In this document: in pieces, positions 9,838 through 18,354 of the stretch
Numbering within the stretch: position 1 is the stretch's first letter
Layout of the letters: each line of letters begins with the position of its first letter
NCBI GenBank assembly: GCA_030765605.1
Contig: JAVCCG010000008.1
Span: 1-28,885 of the forward strand
DNA: 28,885 nt
Source of the DNA: Candidatus Alcyoniella australis
Lineage (GTDB): Bacteria > Lernaellota > Lernaellaia > JAVCCG01 > Alcyoniellaceae
Reading direction: 5' to 3'
Notes under the pieces: generated by a model
The model's database searches: none
Seen by the model: only the letters and a program-made list of their open reading frames with translations
Told to the model about the DNA's origin: nothing
Translations under genes and position numbers: made by a program

Positions 9838-12603
9838 TTACTCCTGCCTCTGTTCCTCGATTTTGAAGCATTCGATGTGATCGCCGTCCTTGATGTCGTT
9901 GTAGCTTTCCAAGCCGATACCGCACTCGAATCCGGTGGCGACCTCGCGCGCATCGTCCTTGAAGCGCTTGAGCGAGGAGATCTTGCCCTCGTAGATCACG
10001 GTGCCGTCGCGCACCAGGCGGACCTGGGCGTTGCGCAGCATCTTGCCGTCGATCACCGAGCAGCCTGCGATCGTCCCCAGCCGGCTGATGTGGAATATAT
10101 TGCGTACCTCGGCGCGTCCGAGAAACACCTCGGCCATCACCGGATCGAGCATCCCCTTGAGCGCCTGCTGTACGTCCTCGATTAGCTCGTAGATCACGGT
10201 GTAGAGCTTGATGTCGATCCGTTCCTGATCGGCGAGTTTCTTGGCCTTGGGCTCGGGACGAATGCTGAAACCGATGATCACCGCGCCGGAGGCGACCGCG
10301 AGGTTGACGTCCGATTCGTTGATCGCGCCCACTCCGGTGTGGATGATCTCGACCTTGGTCTGCTCGGTGGAGAGTTTCTCCAGCGATTCCTGGATCGCGC
10401 CGATCGAGCCCTGAACGTCGGCCTTGAGCACCAGCCGCAGTTCCTTGGTCTCGCCCTCCTGCAGCTTGTCGTAGAAGTCCTCCAGACGCATCCGGCTGAG
10501 CTGGGAGCCCTCGGACTGACGCTGCTTGTCCTGGCGCATGTCGATCAGCTGCTTGGCGGCCTTTTCGTCCTTGGGTGAGTTGAAGACCTCGCCCGCCTCG
10601 GGCACGCCGGTAAGGCCCATCACCTCGACCGGCGTACTCGGTCCGGCCTCCTTGAGCTCCGTACCCTGATCGTCGCTCATCGAGCGCACCCGGCCGAGGA
10701 TCGTGCCCACTACCAGCGGGTCGCCCACGTGCAAAGTGCCCTGCTGGATCAGGATCGTCGCCACGGGCCCGCGTCCGCGCTCCATCCGCGATTCGATGAC
10801 CACGCCGCGCGCCGCCTTGTTCGGATTGGCCTTGAGTTCGAGCAGCTCGGCCTGTAGCAGAATCTGCTCGAGCAGTTTCTCGATGCCGGTGTTCTGCTTG
10901 GCGGAGACCTCGGTGAACAGCGTCTCGCCGCCCCACTCTTCGGACAGCAGGTTGAACTCGGTCAGTTCCTGGCGCACGCGATCGGGTTGCGACTCGGGCT
11001 TGTCGATCTTGTTGATCGCCACGATGATCGGCACCTCGGCGGCCTTGGCATGGTTGATCGACTCGCGGGTCTGGGGCATCACCCCATCGTCCGCAGCGAC
11101 AATCAGCACCACGATGTCAGTCGACTTGGCGCCGCGGGCGCGCATCGCGGTGAACGCCTCGTGGCCCGGCGTATCGAGGAAGACCACCTCGCCCGCTACG
11201 TCATCGGTCTTGAGCTGCACCTTGTAGGCGCCGATGTGCTGGGTAATGCCTCCGGCCTCGCCCTGGGCGACCCGCGTCGAGCGGATGCTGTCGAGCAGCG
11301 AGGTCTTGCCGTGGTCGACGTGTCCCATGATCGTCACCACCGGCGAGCGGGGCTGCAGATCATCAGCGGAATCCTGCTCCACAGCGAGGAAGTCCTGCTC
11401 GTGCTTCTCCACGTTCTCGACGGTGAAACCCAGATCGTCGCCGAGAATCGTCGCGGTCTCGGGATCGATGGCCATGTTGATCGTGACCATCATGCCCATG
11501 CCCATCAGCTTCTTAATCAGCTCGCCGGCCTTGATGCCCATCCGCTTGGCCAAATCCGAGACGATGATGTCGCCCACGATGCGAATCTTCTGCTTGACCC
11601 CCGGGGGCATGGTCGTGGGGCGCTTGATCTTGCTCTGGCGACCGCGTTTGACCTTACGCGAGAACATGCGCTCGGCGCGCTCGGCGCGTTCGCGCTCGTA
11701 GGCCTCGCGTTTGCGGCTGGCGCTGGTGGTCGAACGACGTCCGGAAGTATCGGGCAAAACCTCGATTACTCGACGTCCCTTGCGGCCGGGCTTGGCCGGT
11801 GCCGTGGAATCGGCGGGCCGACTGGGAACCTGCGGCTTGAGGTGCTCGGGCAGCACCGCCGGTTTCTCGAGAATCTTGGCGTTGTAGGAGTCATCCTTGG
11901 CATTGGCCTTGCGCGCCTTGGCCTGCTCGGCCAACATCTTGGTCCGCAGCACGCGGGCCTCTTTGGCGACCTTGGCCCGGCGCTGGGACAGCAGCGCCTG
12001 CTCGATGGTGTTCATCGGGCGCTTGGAGACCTCGATCTCCTTGTTGGCCACGTGAATCTGCTCGGGCTCGATGCTCTGCACCGGCATTTCCCCGGCATCG
12101 AGCTCCTCATCGATCTCCAATTCGTCGACGTCAAGCTCGTGCTCTACCTCCTCTTCGGGCAGCAGCCCCGCCTCCTCCTCGGACTTCTCGGGAGCTTGTT
12201 CCGGTTCGGAGATTTCCGGCTCGTCGAGGGACTCGACCGCTGTCAACTCCTGCTCGGGCTCGGGCGCCTCAAGCGCTGCTTCCAGCGGCTCAACCGACGC
12301 TTCATCCTCGGGCTGCAGGGGCTGCTCGACGGGCTCGGCCGCGACGGGCGATTCGGTCGCCGGCATGTGCTTGCGACGTTTGCGGATCACGCCTCCGCTG
12401 ATCCGCTTCTTTACTACGACTTCGTCCGGATCGACGGGCTCCTCGCGCTTCTCGAGCAGGATTCTCACCTGTTTGAACCGCTCTTGGCTCAGCTCGGAAA
12501 ACCCATCAATGACGTTCACGCCCAATTCTTTAAGCTTGCGTAAAAATTCGTCGGGCGGAATGCCTAGGCGTTTAGCCGCCTCCGAAACTGTAATCTTAGC
12601 CAT
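9838..12603 (-). CDS. infB: Translation initiation factor IF-2
   Basis: A 921-residue IF-2, the GTPase that places initiator tRNA on the ribosome. There are two N-terminal IF2_N modules: [20 protein letters not shown] at the start, and [20 protein letters not shown] near residue 350. They are separated by a long Glu/Pro/Ala-rich acidic stretch (about 90-190) and a basic region (about 195-335). The G domain starts near residue 425 with GHVDHGKT (G1), [10 protein letters not shown] (switch I), DTPGHEAF (G3), NKID (G4) and SAKQNTG (G5). The C-terminal domains end with [26 protein letters not shown]. The long charged insert is typical of large IF-2 forms in deltaproteobacteria and actinobacteria. 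The ATG overlaps the ylxR stop by 8 nt. Confidence 0.98.
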   Translation of the reverse strand: MAKITVSEAAKRLGIPPDEFLRKLKELGVNVIDGFSELSQERFKQVRILLEKREEPVDPDEVVVKKRISGGVIRKRRKHMPATESPVAAEPVEQPLQPEDEASVEPLEAALEAPEPEQELTAVESLDEPEISEPEQAPEKSEEEAGLLPEEEVEHELDVDELEIDEELDAGEMPVQSIEPEQIHVANKEIEVSKRPMNTIEQALLSQRRAKVAKEARVLRTKMLAEQAKARKANAKDDSYNAKILEKPAVLPEHLKPQVPSRPADSTAPAKPGRKGRRVIEVLPDTSGRRSTTSASRKREAYERERAERAERMFSRKVKRGRQSKIKRPTTMPPGVKQKIRIVGDIIVSDLAKRMGIKAGELIKKLMGMGMMVTINMAIDPETATILGDDLGFTVENVEKHEQDFLAVEQDSADDLQPRSPVVTIMGHVDHGKTSLLDSIRSTRVAQGEAGGITQHIGAYKVQLKTDDVAGEVVFLDTPGHEAFTAMRARGAKSTDIVVLIVAADDGVMPQTRESINHAKAAEVPIIVAINKIDKPESQPDRVRQELTEFNLLSEEWGGETLFTEVSAKQNTGIEKLLEQILLQAELLELKANPNKAARGVVIESRMERGRGPVATILIQQGTLHVGDPLVVGTILGRVRSMSDDQGTELKEAGPSTPVEVMGLTGVPEAGEVFNSPKDEKAAKQLIDMRQDKQRQSEGSQLSRMRLEDFYDKLQEGETKELRLVLKADVQGSIGAIQESLEKLSTEQTKVEIIHTGVGAINESDVNLAVASGAVIIGFSIRPEPKAKKLADQERIDIKLYTVIYELIEDVQQALKGMLDPVMAEVFLGRAEVRNIFHISRLGTIAGCSVIDGKMLRNAQVRLVRDGTVIYEGKISSLKRFKDDAREVATGFECGIGLESYNDIKDGDHIECFKIEEQRQE

Positions 12604-12886
12604 TTAGCTCTCCCGATCCTGCATTTAACTGCTCGCGCAATCCGTTCCAGTAGCCAGGATCGACTTCGGTGGGCCTTTTAAAAGCCCTGTTCCACTCTCT
12701 GCCAACCAGCGACGCCGCTTTGAGGCAACGCTGGCTACGACAGAGATACGCGCCCCTGCCGGGCATCGTCCTGTGTGGGTCGTGGACCACCTTTCCTCGG
12801 TGGTCCAACACGAACCGCAGCAACAGCGCCTTGGGCGCACTCTTTGCGCAGATCACGCAGCGGCGCAGCGGTTCACGTTTGCTCAC
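12596..12886 (-). CDS. ylxR: YlxR/DUF448 family RNA-binding protein (RnpM-like)
   Basis: A 96-residue YlxR protein. The family signature is clear: PLRRCVICAKSAPKALLLRFV at the N-terminus, then PGRGAYLCRSQRCL, with the residues GRGAYxC that form the conserved RNA-binding face. In B. subtilis the homologue (RnpM) binds RNase P RNA and modulates it; the role here is inferred. The gene lies between nusA and infB, its standard location. The start is GTG overlapping the nusA stop (GTGA), and the 3' end overlaps infB by 8 nt, so all three are likely translationally coupled. Confidence 0.93.
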   Translation of the reverse strand: MSKREPLRRCVICAKSAPKALLLRFVLDHRGKVVHDPHRTMPGRGAYLCRSQRCLKAASLVGREWNRAFKRPTEVDPGYWNGLREQLNAGSGELNG

Positions 12887-14517
12887 TTAACCGGCTCCCC
12901 CTGATCGGGTTCGGCCTGCTGTTCCTGCGGCTCCTCGGCCTGCGGCTCCTCGGCTTGTTCGGCCTGCTCCTGCTCGGCCTGCGCCTGCTCCAGGGTCTTG
13001 CGGGCCTCTCTGATCGCACTCCGGGCCGCCTCGGTAATCTTCTCGGCCTTGCGCATGCCGATGCCTTGGATCTTGACGATCTCGTCGACTTTGGCTTGCA
13101 CTATCTGTTCCGCAGTATCCAGCCCCGCGTCGCTGAGCAGCTCGGCGGTCTTCGATCCGACGCCGGCGAGCTTGTTCACCAAGATCTCGGGCACGGCGAC
13201 GACCTCGACCTGTTCGACGGGCTCTTCAATGACCTCGGGCTGGTTCTCGGCCTGAATCTCGGCCAGGATCTCGACCACGCGTCCGGAATCGATCAGCTCG
13301 TTGGCCTTGCCCACGATGACCGCGGCGCTTTCCAGATCGAGGTTGGGGAAGGCAAGTAGATCCTCGGGCTCGGCGTCGGCCAGATCGTCGATCTCGCGGA
13401 ACCCGGTACGGATCAACAGCTCCATCAGCATGTCGTTGATCTCCGGTATCTCGCTGTAGATCCGACGCGCCTGCTCGTCGAGTTCCTTGGTCTTGGACTC
13501 GGAGTGGATATCGATCCGCCAGCCGGTGAGCTGCACCGCCAGACGCACGTTCTGGCCGCGGCGTCCGATCGCCAGGCTCAGCTGAGCGTCGGGCACGATG
13601 ATCTCCATCTCGCGGTTCTCCTCGTCGAGGATCACCTTGGAGATCTGCGCCGGCAGCAGTGCGTTGCACACGAACTTGGCCGAGTTCTCCGACCAGGGAA
13701 CGATGTCGATCTTCTCGCCGCGCATCTCGTTGACCACCGCCTGCACGCGCGAGCCCTTCATGCCCACGCAGGCACCCACCGGATCGACGTTGATATCGGA
13801 GCTGGCCACGGCGACCTTGGCACGGCTGCCCGGCTCTCGCGCCACGCTCTTGATCGAGACGATCCCCTCGTAGATCTCGGGGACCTCAAGCTCGAACAGA
13901 TTTATCAACAATTCGTTACAGGCGCGGCTGAGCACGATCTGCGGCTGGTTGGGCAGGTCGACCACATCCTGGATGTATCCGCGGATGCGATCGCCGGGCT
14001 GATAGCTCTCGCGCGGGATCTGCTCGCGGTGCGGCATGATCGCCTCGGCGCGCCCCAGGTCGACGATAATGTTGCCGCGTTCGAAGCGGCGCACGATGCC
14101 GTTGACGACCTCGCCCTTGCGGTCTTTGTACTCGTCGTAGATGTTTTTACGTTCGGCGTCGCGGACCTTCTGGATGATTACCTGCTTGGCCATCTGGGCC
14201 GAGATGCGGCCGAAGCTCTGGCTGTCGAGCTTCTCGCCGATCATGTCGCCCACTTCGCAGTCCGGGTCGAGCTCGATCGCCTCTTTGACGTTGATCTGCA
14301 GTTGGCTGTCCTCGACCTCATCCACCACCTCGCGGTAGCGGAACAGCTCGACCTCGCCGTTCTCCTCGTTATATTGCGCCTCAATCTCCATGGCGAGCCC
14401 GAGTTTCTTGCGCGCTGCGGTGATCATTGCGGCCTCCAGGGCCTCGATAATCACGTCACGCGAGACCCCGCGGTCCTTGACCACCATTTCGATGACTTGC
14501 GATAGGTCGTTTTCCAT
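12883..14517 (-). CDS. nusA: Transcription termination/antitermination factor NusA
   Basis: A 544-residue NusA that binds RNA polymerase and nascent RNA and tunes pausing, termination and antitermination. An N-terminal domain is followed by S1 ([22 protein letters not shown]), KH1 ([29 protein letters not shown]) and KH2 ([22 protein letters not shown]). C-terminal helix-hairpin-helix repeats come next ([33 protein letters not shown]). The last ~40 residues are a Gln/Glu-rich tail of repeated AEEPQ and AEQEQ units, an unusual low-complexity extension. Two ATGs six bases apart are possible; GGGGAG abuts the one at 14523 but sits 6 nt from the one at 14517, so the second is preferred. It follows rimP by about 20 nt. 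Confidence 0.97.
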   Translation of the reverse strand: MENDLSQVIEMVVKDRGVSRDVIIEALEAAMITAARKKLGLAMEIEAQYNEENGEVELFRYREVVDEVEDSQLQINVKEAIELDPDCEVGDMIGEKLDSQSFGRISAQMAKQVIIQKVRDAERKNIYDEYKDRKGEVVNGIVRRFERGNIIVDLGRAEAIMPHREQIPRESYQPGDRIRGYIQDVVDLPNQPQIVLSRACNELLINLFELEVPEIYEGIVSIKSVAREPGSRAKVAVASSDINVDPVGACVGMKGSRVQAVVNEMRGEKIDIVPWSENSAKFVCNALLPAQISKVILDEENREMEIIVPDAQLSLAIGRRGQNVRLAVQLTGWRIDIHSESKTKELDEQARRIYSEIPEINDMLMELLIRTGFREIDDLADAEPEDLLAFPNLDLESAAVIVGKANELIDSGRVVEILAEIQAENQPEVIEEPVEQVEVVAVPEILVNKLAGVGSKTAELLSDAGLDTAEQIVQAKVDEIVKIQGIGMRKAEKITEAARSAIREARKTLEQAQAEQEQAEQAEEPQAEEPQEQQAEPDQGEPVK

Positions 14518-14538
14518 GGCCATCTCCCCAGAGCAGGG

Positions 14539-15000
14539 TTAAAGCTCAATCTCCAGATTGGCGCGTTCGATCCCCTCCAGCGGCAGGTCGAACAGTTGTC
14601 CGTCGACATCGAGCTGGAGCGTCTCCGCAGCACACTGAACTATCGTCCCCTTAAACTTGCGACGTCCGTCGAGCGGCTCACGGAGTCTGATCTTGGCCAT
14701 GCGGCCTTGATACTTGATGAAATCGTCCGCAAATCGAAGCGGGCGGTCCATCCCCGGGCTCGAGACCTCCAGATCGTACGCGCCGCTGAACAGGTCCTCC
14801 ACGTCCAGCGCCGGGCTCAGCCGCCGACTGACTTCGACGCAGTCCTGAATACCAACGCCATCCATGGCGTCAATGTAGATCCGCACAGTGGGCCGCCGGA
14901 CTGAACCGGCGAGTTCCACGTGATACAGATCCACTCCCAATGATTGGCACACCGGTTCCGTGATGGCGGCTATCTTCAGTATCAGCTGTGTGCTATCCAT
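14539..15000 (-). CDS. rimP: Ribosome maturation factor RimP
   Basis: A 153-residue RimP acting in 30S subunit maturation. Characteristic segments are EPVCQSLGVDLYHVELAG, RIYIDAMDGVGIQDCVEVSRRLSPALD and the signature YDLEVSSPGMDRPL, followed by a C-terminal Sm-like domain (KIRLREPLDGRRKFKGTIV). The ATG at 15000 is chosen because it gives the family length and starts a few residues before the conserved core. A TTG at 15042 in frame would add 14 residues but lies inside a terminator-like hairpin tail. No good Shine-Dalgarno precedes the ATG. It is the first gene of the eleven-gene operon and is transcribed away from the MBL-fold gene. Confidence 0.94.
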   Translation of the reverse strand: MDSTQLILKIAAITEPVCQSLGVDLYHVELAGSVRRPTVRIYIDAMDGVGIQDCVEVSRRLSPALDVEDLFSGAYDLEVSSPGMDRPLRFADDFIKYQGRMAKIRLREPLDGRRKFKGTIVQCAAETLQLDVDGQLFDLPLEGIERANLEIEL

Positions 15001-15033
15001 ACTCTTGCGCGTACCAATCCGTCCTTCCGGCCT

Positions 15034-15067
15034 GAAATACAAACGGCCGGCTTAGTCAAGCCAGCCG
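15034..15067 (-). terminator. Intrinsic-terminator-like hairpin in the rimP leader (possible attenuator)
   Basis: On the minus strand CGGC-T-GGCTT (from 15067), loop GACT, AAGCC-G-GCCG (to 15044) form nine pairs with one mismatch, followed by a T-rich tail (TTTGTATTT, 15043-15035). The hairpin ends about 35-45 nt before the rimP ATG, and no minus-strand gene lies between it and the promoter region. It would therefore act on the rimP operon itself. The structure is seen; attenuation, perhaps sensitive to NusA made by the second gene, is inference. Confidence 0.55.
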
Positions 15068-15093
15068 CTTAAACAAGCAAGCCAGAATGTGGC

Positions 15094-15126
15094 GTGTTCT
15101 TAACACATCCTGCGGCGTAAACGCAA
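15094..15126 (-). promoter_or_regulatory. Candidate rimP operon promoter with overlapping palindrome
   Basis: Read on the minus strand, TTGCGT (15126-15121), an 18-nt spacer and TAAGAA (15102-15097) make a weak sigma-70-like promoter that would start transcription before the leader hairpin. A perfect palindrome GTGTT-CTT-AACAC (15094-15106) covers the -10 box and could be an operator for this promoter or for the divergent MBL gene. Both boxes are poor matches, so this is tentative. Confidence 0.3.
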
Positions 15127-15148
15127 GGGGAAAAAGGGTTTCTTTTTA

Positions 15149-15958
15149 GTGACAGCCAGGCAACGGGAGCATGAAAACAGCGGAGCAGAAGCCAATCGAC
15201 TGCGTTTGAGCGTGGTCGGCAGCGGCACCTGCGTATTGCGTGGCGACCGTGGCCCCACGGCCCTGCTTTTTTCAAACGCCAGATCGAGCCTGCTGATCGA
15301 CATCGGCCCGGGCGTGGCGCGTAAGCTCGCGGACCATTGCGATCCCTACGGCCTCGACGCCATGTGCCTGACCCACCTGCACGCTGACCACGTGTGCGAT
15401 CTGCCGGCCCTGCTCTTCGCCTTTCGCAATACTCCCGGAGCCGTGCGCCAGAAGCCGCTGAAAATCTACGGCCCCATCGGACTGAAAAAGCATCTGGATC
15501 TGCTGACTGCGTTGCACGGCCATTCGATTGCCCCCGAGTGCGGCGTGGAGTCGGTGGAACTCGATCCCGCAGGAGGCAACATCGAGCTCGAGGGCGGTAT
15601 GCGCCTCGCGTGGTCGCGGGCCGACCACGGCGCGCAGCCGGCGCTGAGCTACCGTGTGCAGGCCGATGGCCGTTGCGCCGCGTACTCGGGTGACAGCGGA
15701 CCGTGCGACGAGCTGGTCGACCTGGCCCGCGGGGCCGATCTGCTGATCGCCGAGTGCTCGGCCACGGACCAGGCCCCGTTGCCCGGTCACCTGGCCCCGA
15801 GCCAGATCGCCTTGATCGCCAAACGTTGCGCAGTAAAACGCCTGCTGCTGGTGCACCTCTACCCCGAATCCGCGGCAGCCGATCCACTGAGCATCATCGG
15901 CAATCAATACTCCGGCGAAGCGCTGCTAGGCTTTGATGGGATGCAGATCGAAGTCTAA
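15149..15958 (+). CDS. MBL-fold metallo-hydrolase, RNase Z/ElaC-like
   Basis: A 269-residue metallo-beta-lactamase-fold protein. The N-terminal SVVGSGTCVLRGDRGPTALLF followed by LLIDIGPG is the RNase Z-type opening. The metal motif HLHADH gives H76, H78, D80 and H81; later ligands are likely the D and H in RADHGAQPALSYRV, D in AYSGDSGP, and the histidine of LLLVHLYP. The segment GHLAPSQIALIAKR before it resembles RNase Z-like hydrolases. A long tRNA-binding exosite arm is not obvious, so it may be a phosphodiesterase or other hydrolase rather than true RNase Z. The start is GTG with AAGGG about 10 nt upstream. It stands alone, divergent from rimP and convergent with pyrD. Confidence 0.82.
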   Translation: MTARQREHENSGAEANRLRLSVVGSGTCVLRGDRGPTALLFSNARSSLLIDIGPGVARKLADHCDPYGLDAMCLTHLHADHVCDLPALLFAFRNTPGAVRQKPLKIYGPIGLKKHLDLLTALHGHSIAPECGVESVELDPAGGNIELEGGMRLAWSRADHGAQPALSYRVQADGRCAAYSGDSGPCDELVDLARGADLLIAECSATDQAPLPGHLAPSQIALIAKRCAVKRLLLVHLYPESAAADPLSIIGNQYSGEALLGFDGMQIEV

Positions 15959-15965
15959 TTTTAGA
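15954..15965. repeat. Short palindrome at the MBL gene stop codon
   Basis: TCTAA-TT-TTAGA is a perfect 5-2-5 palindrome that contains the stop codon. It lies in an AT-rich stretch (15954-15980) that contrasts with the GC-rich genes on both sides. It is too short to be a convincing terminator by itself. Nothing else was recognised in the AT-rich 15959-16028. Confidence 0.35.
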
Positions 15966-16028
15966 TTAAACCATTAATTATCAGCCAGCTAGAAGGCGCA
16001 TTCCCGCGGCTAAAAAGGAGTGTGCGTG

Positions 16029-16060
16029 TAAGTAAAGATCGACTTTGCGATCTTTACTTA
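16029..16060. repeat. Perfect 13-bp inverted repeat between convergent genes
   Basis: TAAGTAAAGATCG, a 6-nt loop (ACTTTG), then CGATCTTTACTTA form a perfect 13-bp stem. The right arm's last three bases are the pyrD stop codon read on the minus strand. No U run follows directly on either strand (the nearest is TTTTT about 12 nt past it on the minus strand), so it is not a standard terminator. It may block 3' exonucleases, work as a bidirectional terminator, or be a protein-binding site. Confidence 0.6.
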
Positions 16061-16981
16061 TCCATCCACCTTTAGCGTGCCGGTCAGCTCGCGAACAGCC
16101 CCAATCCCCTGCTGTTCGCAGAACTGTTCGAGCTCGCCCACGATCCTGCACGGCGCCTGCGGATCGTTGAACGTGGCGGTCCCCACCTGGACTGCGGATG
16201 CACCGGCGATCATGAACTCGGCCGCATCCTGGCCGCACATGATCCCGCCCAGGCCGATCACCGGGATCGATACCGCCTGGCTTACCACCCATACCAGGCG
16301 CAGGGCCACCGGCTTGATCGCCGGTCCTGACAGCCCGCCGCTGATATTGCTCAGTTTGGGTTTGCGCGTGGCAGCGTCGATCGCCATGGCGGGGATGGTG
16401 TTGGTCACGCTCAGGGCATCGGCCCCGGCCTGCTGAGCGGCGCGGGCGATGGCGGCAATATCCGTGACCTGCGGGCTGAGCTTGACGATCAACGGCAGGT
16501 CCACGGCCTGGCGCACGCTCTGGGTGAGGCGGGCGACGACATCGGGGTCCACGCCGAATGCCATGCCCCCGGCCTCGACGTTGGGGCAGCTGACGTTAAG
16601 CTCGATACCGTGTACCCGGCCCGCGCCGCGTTGATCCAGCAGCTGCGCCACCTCGACGTACTCCTCGATGCTGTGGCCGTAGACGTTGGCGATGATCGCG
16701 CAATCAAAGTCGGCCAGCCTGGGCAGCTTTTCGTCGAGAAACGCATCGACCCCGATGTTCTGCAGGCCGATGGCGTTGAGCATGCCGCAGGCGGTCTCGC
16801 AGATGCGCGGCGGCTTGTTGCCCGGAATGGGCCAGCGGCTGAGCCCTTTAACTACTATCCCGCCGAGTTTGCTCAGGTCTAGAAGATCAACGTACTCCAG
16901 GCCGTAGCCAAAGGTGCCCGAGGCGGTCAGCACAGGATTGTTCAGCTTCAGGGAGCCCACAGTCACGCTCAGATCAACCAT
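16058..16981 (-). CDS. pyrD: Dihydroorotate dehydrogenase, class 1B catalytic subunit
   Basis: A 307-residue FMN-binding TIM-barrel enzyme that oxidises dihydroorotate to orotate in pyrimidine synthesis. It opens with VGSLKLNNPVLTASGTFGYG and carries ELNVSCPNVEAGG with the catalytic base C132, the cysteine that marks class 1 enzymes (class 2 uses serine). The FMN phosphate site is near PVIGLGGIMCGQDAAEFMIAGA. Coupling with pyrK makes it the NAD-dependent 1B type. The ATG at 16981 overlaps the pyrK stop by 8 nt and has GGAG 8 nt upstream; an in-frame upstream start at 17023 would lie deeper inside pyrK and add 14 residues without family support. Confidence 0.96.
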   Translation of the reverse strand: MVDLSVTVGSLKLNNPVLTASGTFGYGLEYVDLLDLSKLGGIVVKGLSRWPIPGNKPPRICETACGMLNAIGLQNIGVDAFLDEKLPRLADFDCAIIANVYGHSIEEYVEVAQLLDQRGAGRVHGIELNVSCPNVEAGGMAFGVDPDVVARLTQSVRQAVDLPLIVKLSPQVTDIAAIARAAQQAGADALSVTNTIPAMAIDAATRKPKLSNISGGLSGPAIKPVALRLVWVVSQAVSIPVIGLGGIMCGQDAAEFMIAGASAVQVGTATFNDPQAPCRIVGELEQFCEQQGIGAVRELTGTLKVDG

Positions 16982-17816
16982 CGGACCACTCCACTTTATC
17001 GGCGTCGAATACCGGTCCCTCAAGGCAGACCCGCTCGTAGTGAGCCGGCCCGGCCGTGGAGCATTCGGCGTGGCCTTCCCTGGCCAGCGGCGCGCCGTGC
17101 ACCCCGGTCACGCAGCCCATGCACGACCCTACCCCGCAGGCCATCTGACGCTCGAGGCTGACCTCGCAGGCGATCTGCGCCATGTCGGTCAATTGCGCCA
17201 CGCGCTTGAGCATCGGCGTGGGGCCGCAGGCGAAGACTTTGGCTCGCGCCGGATCGATCCCGGCCAGCCGCGGCTGGAGCAGCTCAGTGATTAAACCCCT
17301 CTGGCCCCGGCTGCCGTCATCGGTGGATAGCGTGATCTTTACGCCCAGATCCTCGAACTGCTCGAGGGCAGCCAGATCCTGGGCGCTACGGCCGCCGAAA
17401 AACAGCTCGACCTGCGGCGGCTGCGGCCTTGCGAGAATCCGCTGGGCCAGAAACAACAGCGGCGCGACTCCGATGCCGCCGGCCACGAGCAGTGCGCTGT
17501 CCAATTCCACAGGCAGGCTGAACCCGTTGCCCAACGGACCAAGCAGGTGCAGCCGCTGTCCGGGGATCAGCGCCGCCAACAGCTCGGTGCCCCGACCGAC
17601 CACTTTATAGAGTAACTGCACGGATCCACCGGACTCGAGCACGCGGTGAATCCCCAAGGGTCGGCGCAAGAGCGGGTCGTAACTGTCGCTGACCCGCACG
17701 GTGACGAACTGACCGGGCCGGGCCTGCGCGGCAAGCTGCGGCGCCTCGAGGGTCATGCGGCACAGGTCCTGGGCCAACCGCTCGTTGCTCAACACCATCA
17801 ACGGCTCGGAGATCAT
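16974..17816 (-). CDS. pyrK: Dihydroorotate dehydrogenase electron-transfer subunit
   Basis: A 280-residue FAD- and [2Fe-2S]-containing partner of class 1B PyrD that passes electrons to NAD. The FAD-binding part shows PGQFVTVRV and DPLLRRPLGIH. The NAD-binding part shows LLVAGGIGVAPLLFLAQR and VFACGPTPML. The cluster ligands are C227, C232, C235 (ACGVGSCMGC) and C264 (RVCLEGPVF). The gap between the third and fourth ligand is 28 residues, about twice that of the Lactococcus protein as I recall it, and includes an extra cysteine, C252. The ATG overlaps the rimI stop (ATGA). Function is secure from motifs and from the pyrD neighbour. Confidence 0.95.
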   Translation of the reverse strand: MISEPLMVLSNERLAQDLCRMTLEAPQLAAQARPGQFVTVRVSDSYDPLLRRPLGIHRVLESGGSVQLLYKVVGRGTELLAALIPGQRLHLLGPLGNGFSLPVELDSALLVAGGIGVAPLLFLAQRILARPQPPQVELFFGGRSAQDLAALEQFEDLGVKITLSTDDGSRGQRGLITELLQPRLAGIDPARAKVFACGPTPMLKRVAQLTDMAQIACEVSLERQMACGVGSCMGCVTGVHGAPLAREGHAECSTAGPAHYERVCLEGPVFDADKVEWSDG

Positions 17817-18274
17817 GCTCCGCCTCCCATCTGGAAATCCAACAACACCGCGTCCTCCCCGCTGTCCGTATAATAGCCCGGTCGCAGGCCTGCCTGCACA
17901 AATCCCAACGCGCGGTAGAACCCCAGGGCCGTATCATTGTTGGCGCGCACCTCGAGCTGGATCACCCGCATGTTGCTACGCCTGGCCCGTTGGATCAGCT
18001 GCTGCACCATCTGCCGACCGATCCCCTGTCTGCGAAAGCGCGGGCTGCCCGCGATTTTGAGCATGTGCAGCTCGTCGACCACCTCCCAGCATAGCGCATA
18101 CCCGGCAAGCTGCGCTTGCTGATCCGAGACCAGGGCCACGAGGAACACCGCGCGCGGGTCTGCAAGCAGCGCGGCCAACGCTTCGCGGCTCCACGTTGCG
18201 GCAAACGACTCGCTCTCGATCGACCAGATTTGATCGATCCAACGTACGCTCGCGGGTTGGATAAGGACCTGCAT
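17813..18274 (-). CDS. rimI: RimI-type ribosomal-protein-alanine N-acetyltransferase
   Basis: A 153-residue GNAT-fold acetyltransferase of RimI length. Visible are the family N-terminal half IDQIWSIESESFAATWSREAL, the central AGYALCWEVVDELHMLKIAGSP, the acetyl-CoA loop RRQGIG (81-86), LEVRANNDTALGFYRALGF and the terminal RPGYYTDSGEDAVLL. RimI acetylates the N-terminus of ribosomal protein S18, though relatives may act on other proteins. The start is the ATG at 18274, giving the family length; the frame stays open further upstream with no similarity. No Shine-Dalgarno is seen, and a good promoter -10 ends 8 nt before the ATG, so the mRNA may be leaderless. First gene of a rimI-pyrK-pyrD operon. 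Confidence 0.87.
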   Translation of the reverse strand: MQVLIQPASVRWIDQIWSIESESFAATWSREALAALLADPRAVFLVALVSDQQAQLAGYALCWEVVDELHMLKIAGSPRFRRQGIGRQMVQQLIQRARRSNMRVIQLEVRANNDTALGFYRALGFVQAGLRPGYYTDSGEDAVLLDFQMGGGA

Positions 18275-18282
18275 TGCGCGCA

Positions 18283-18312
18283 ATCGTAATTCCGCCGCTT
18301 GATGGCGGTCAA
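18283..18312 (-). promoter_or_regulatory. rimI-pyrK-pyrD promoter, near-leaderless
   Basis: On the minus strand TTGACC (18312-18307), an 18-nt spacer and TACGAT (18288-18283) form a sigma-70-type promoter with five of six -35 matches and four of six -10 matches. Only 8 nt separate the -10 from the rimI ATG, so transcription would begin at or next to the start codon. It lies in the 80-nt gap shared with the divergent envelope operon. Confidence 0.55.
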
Positions 18313-18342
18313 CCCGGATATGCAGCCACGACGTCGATGGTG

Positions 18343-18348
18343 TAAATT
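18343..18348 (+). promoter_or_regulatory. Candidate -10 box for the envelope operon
   Basis: TAAATT lies 6 nt before the ATG at 18355 and has four of six matches to TATAAT. No good -35 at 16-18 nt spacing and no Shine-Dalgarno were found. If real, it implies a leaderless mRNA. Its spacing resembles that of the TerB-like gene and rimI, which is the main support. Confidence 0.3.
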
Positions 18349-18354
18349 GCCGCC

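Noticed and set aside
9542-10936. Upstream extension of the rbfA frame through ylxP and infB
   Set aside because: The extension is Arg/Gly-rich nonsense overlapping two well-supported genes; the RbfA homology begins at the GTG at 9541.
10987-12543. Long open frame of over 500 codons on the plus strand opposite infB
   Set aside because: It mirrors infB codon bias in high-GC DNA; the translation is a Leu/Gly/His/Arg-rich shadow with no recognisable domain.
15001-15148. Initiator tRNA gene (metY), found before rimP-nusA in E. coli
   Set aside because: The gap is too short and GC-poor for a tRNA; no cloverleaf or T-loop sequence is visible, only the terminator-like hairpin.
15981-16292. Open frame on the minus strand crossing the pyrD 3' end
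   Set aside because: It overlaps pyrD in another frame and runs through the inverted repeat; no similarity recognised.
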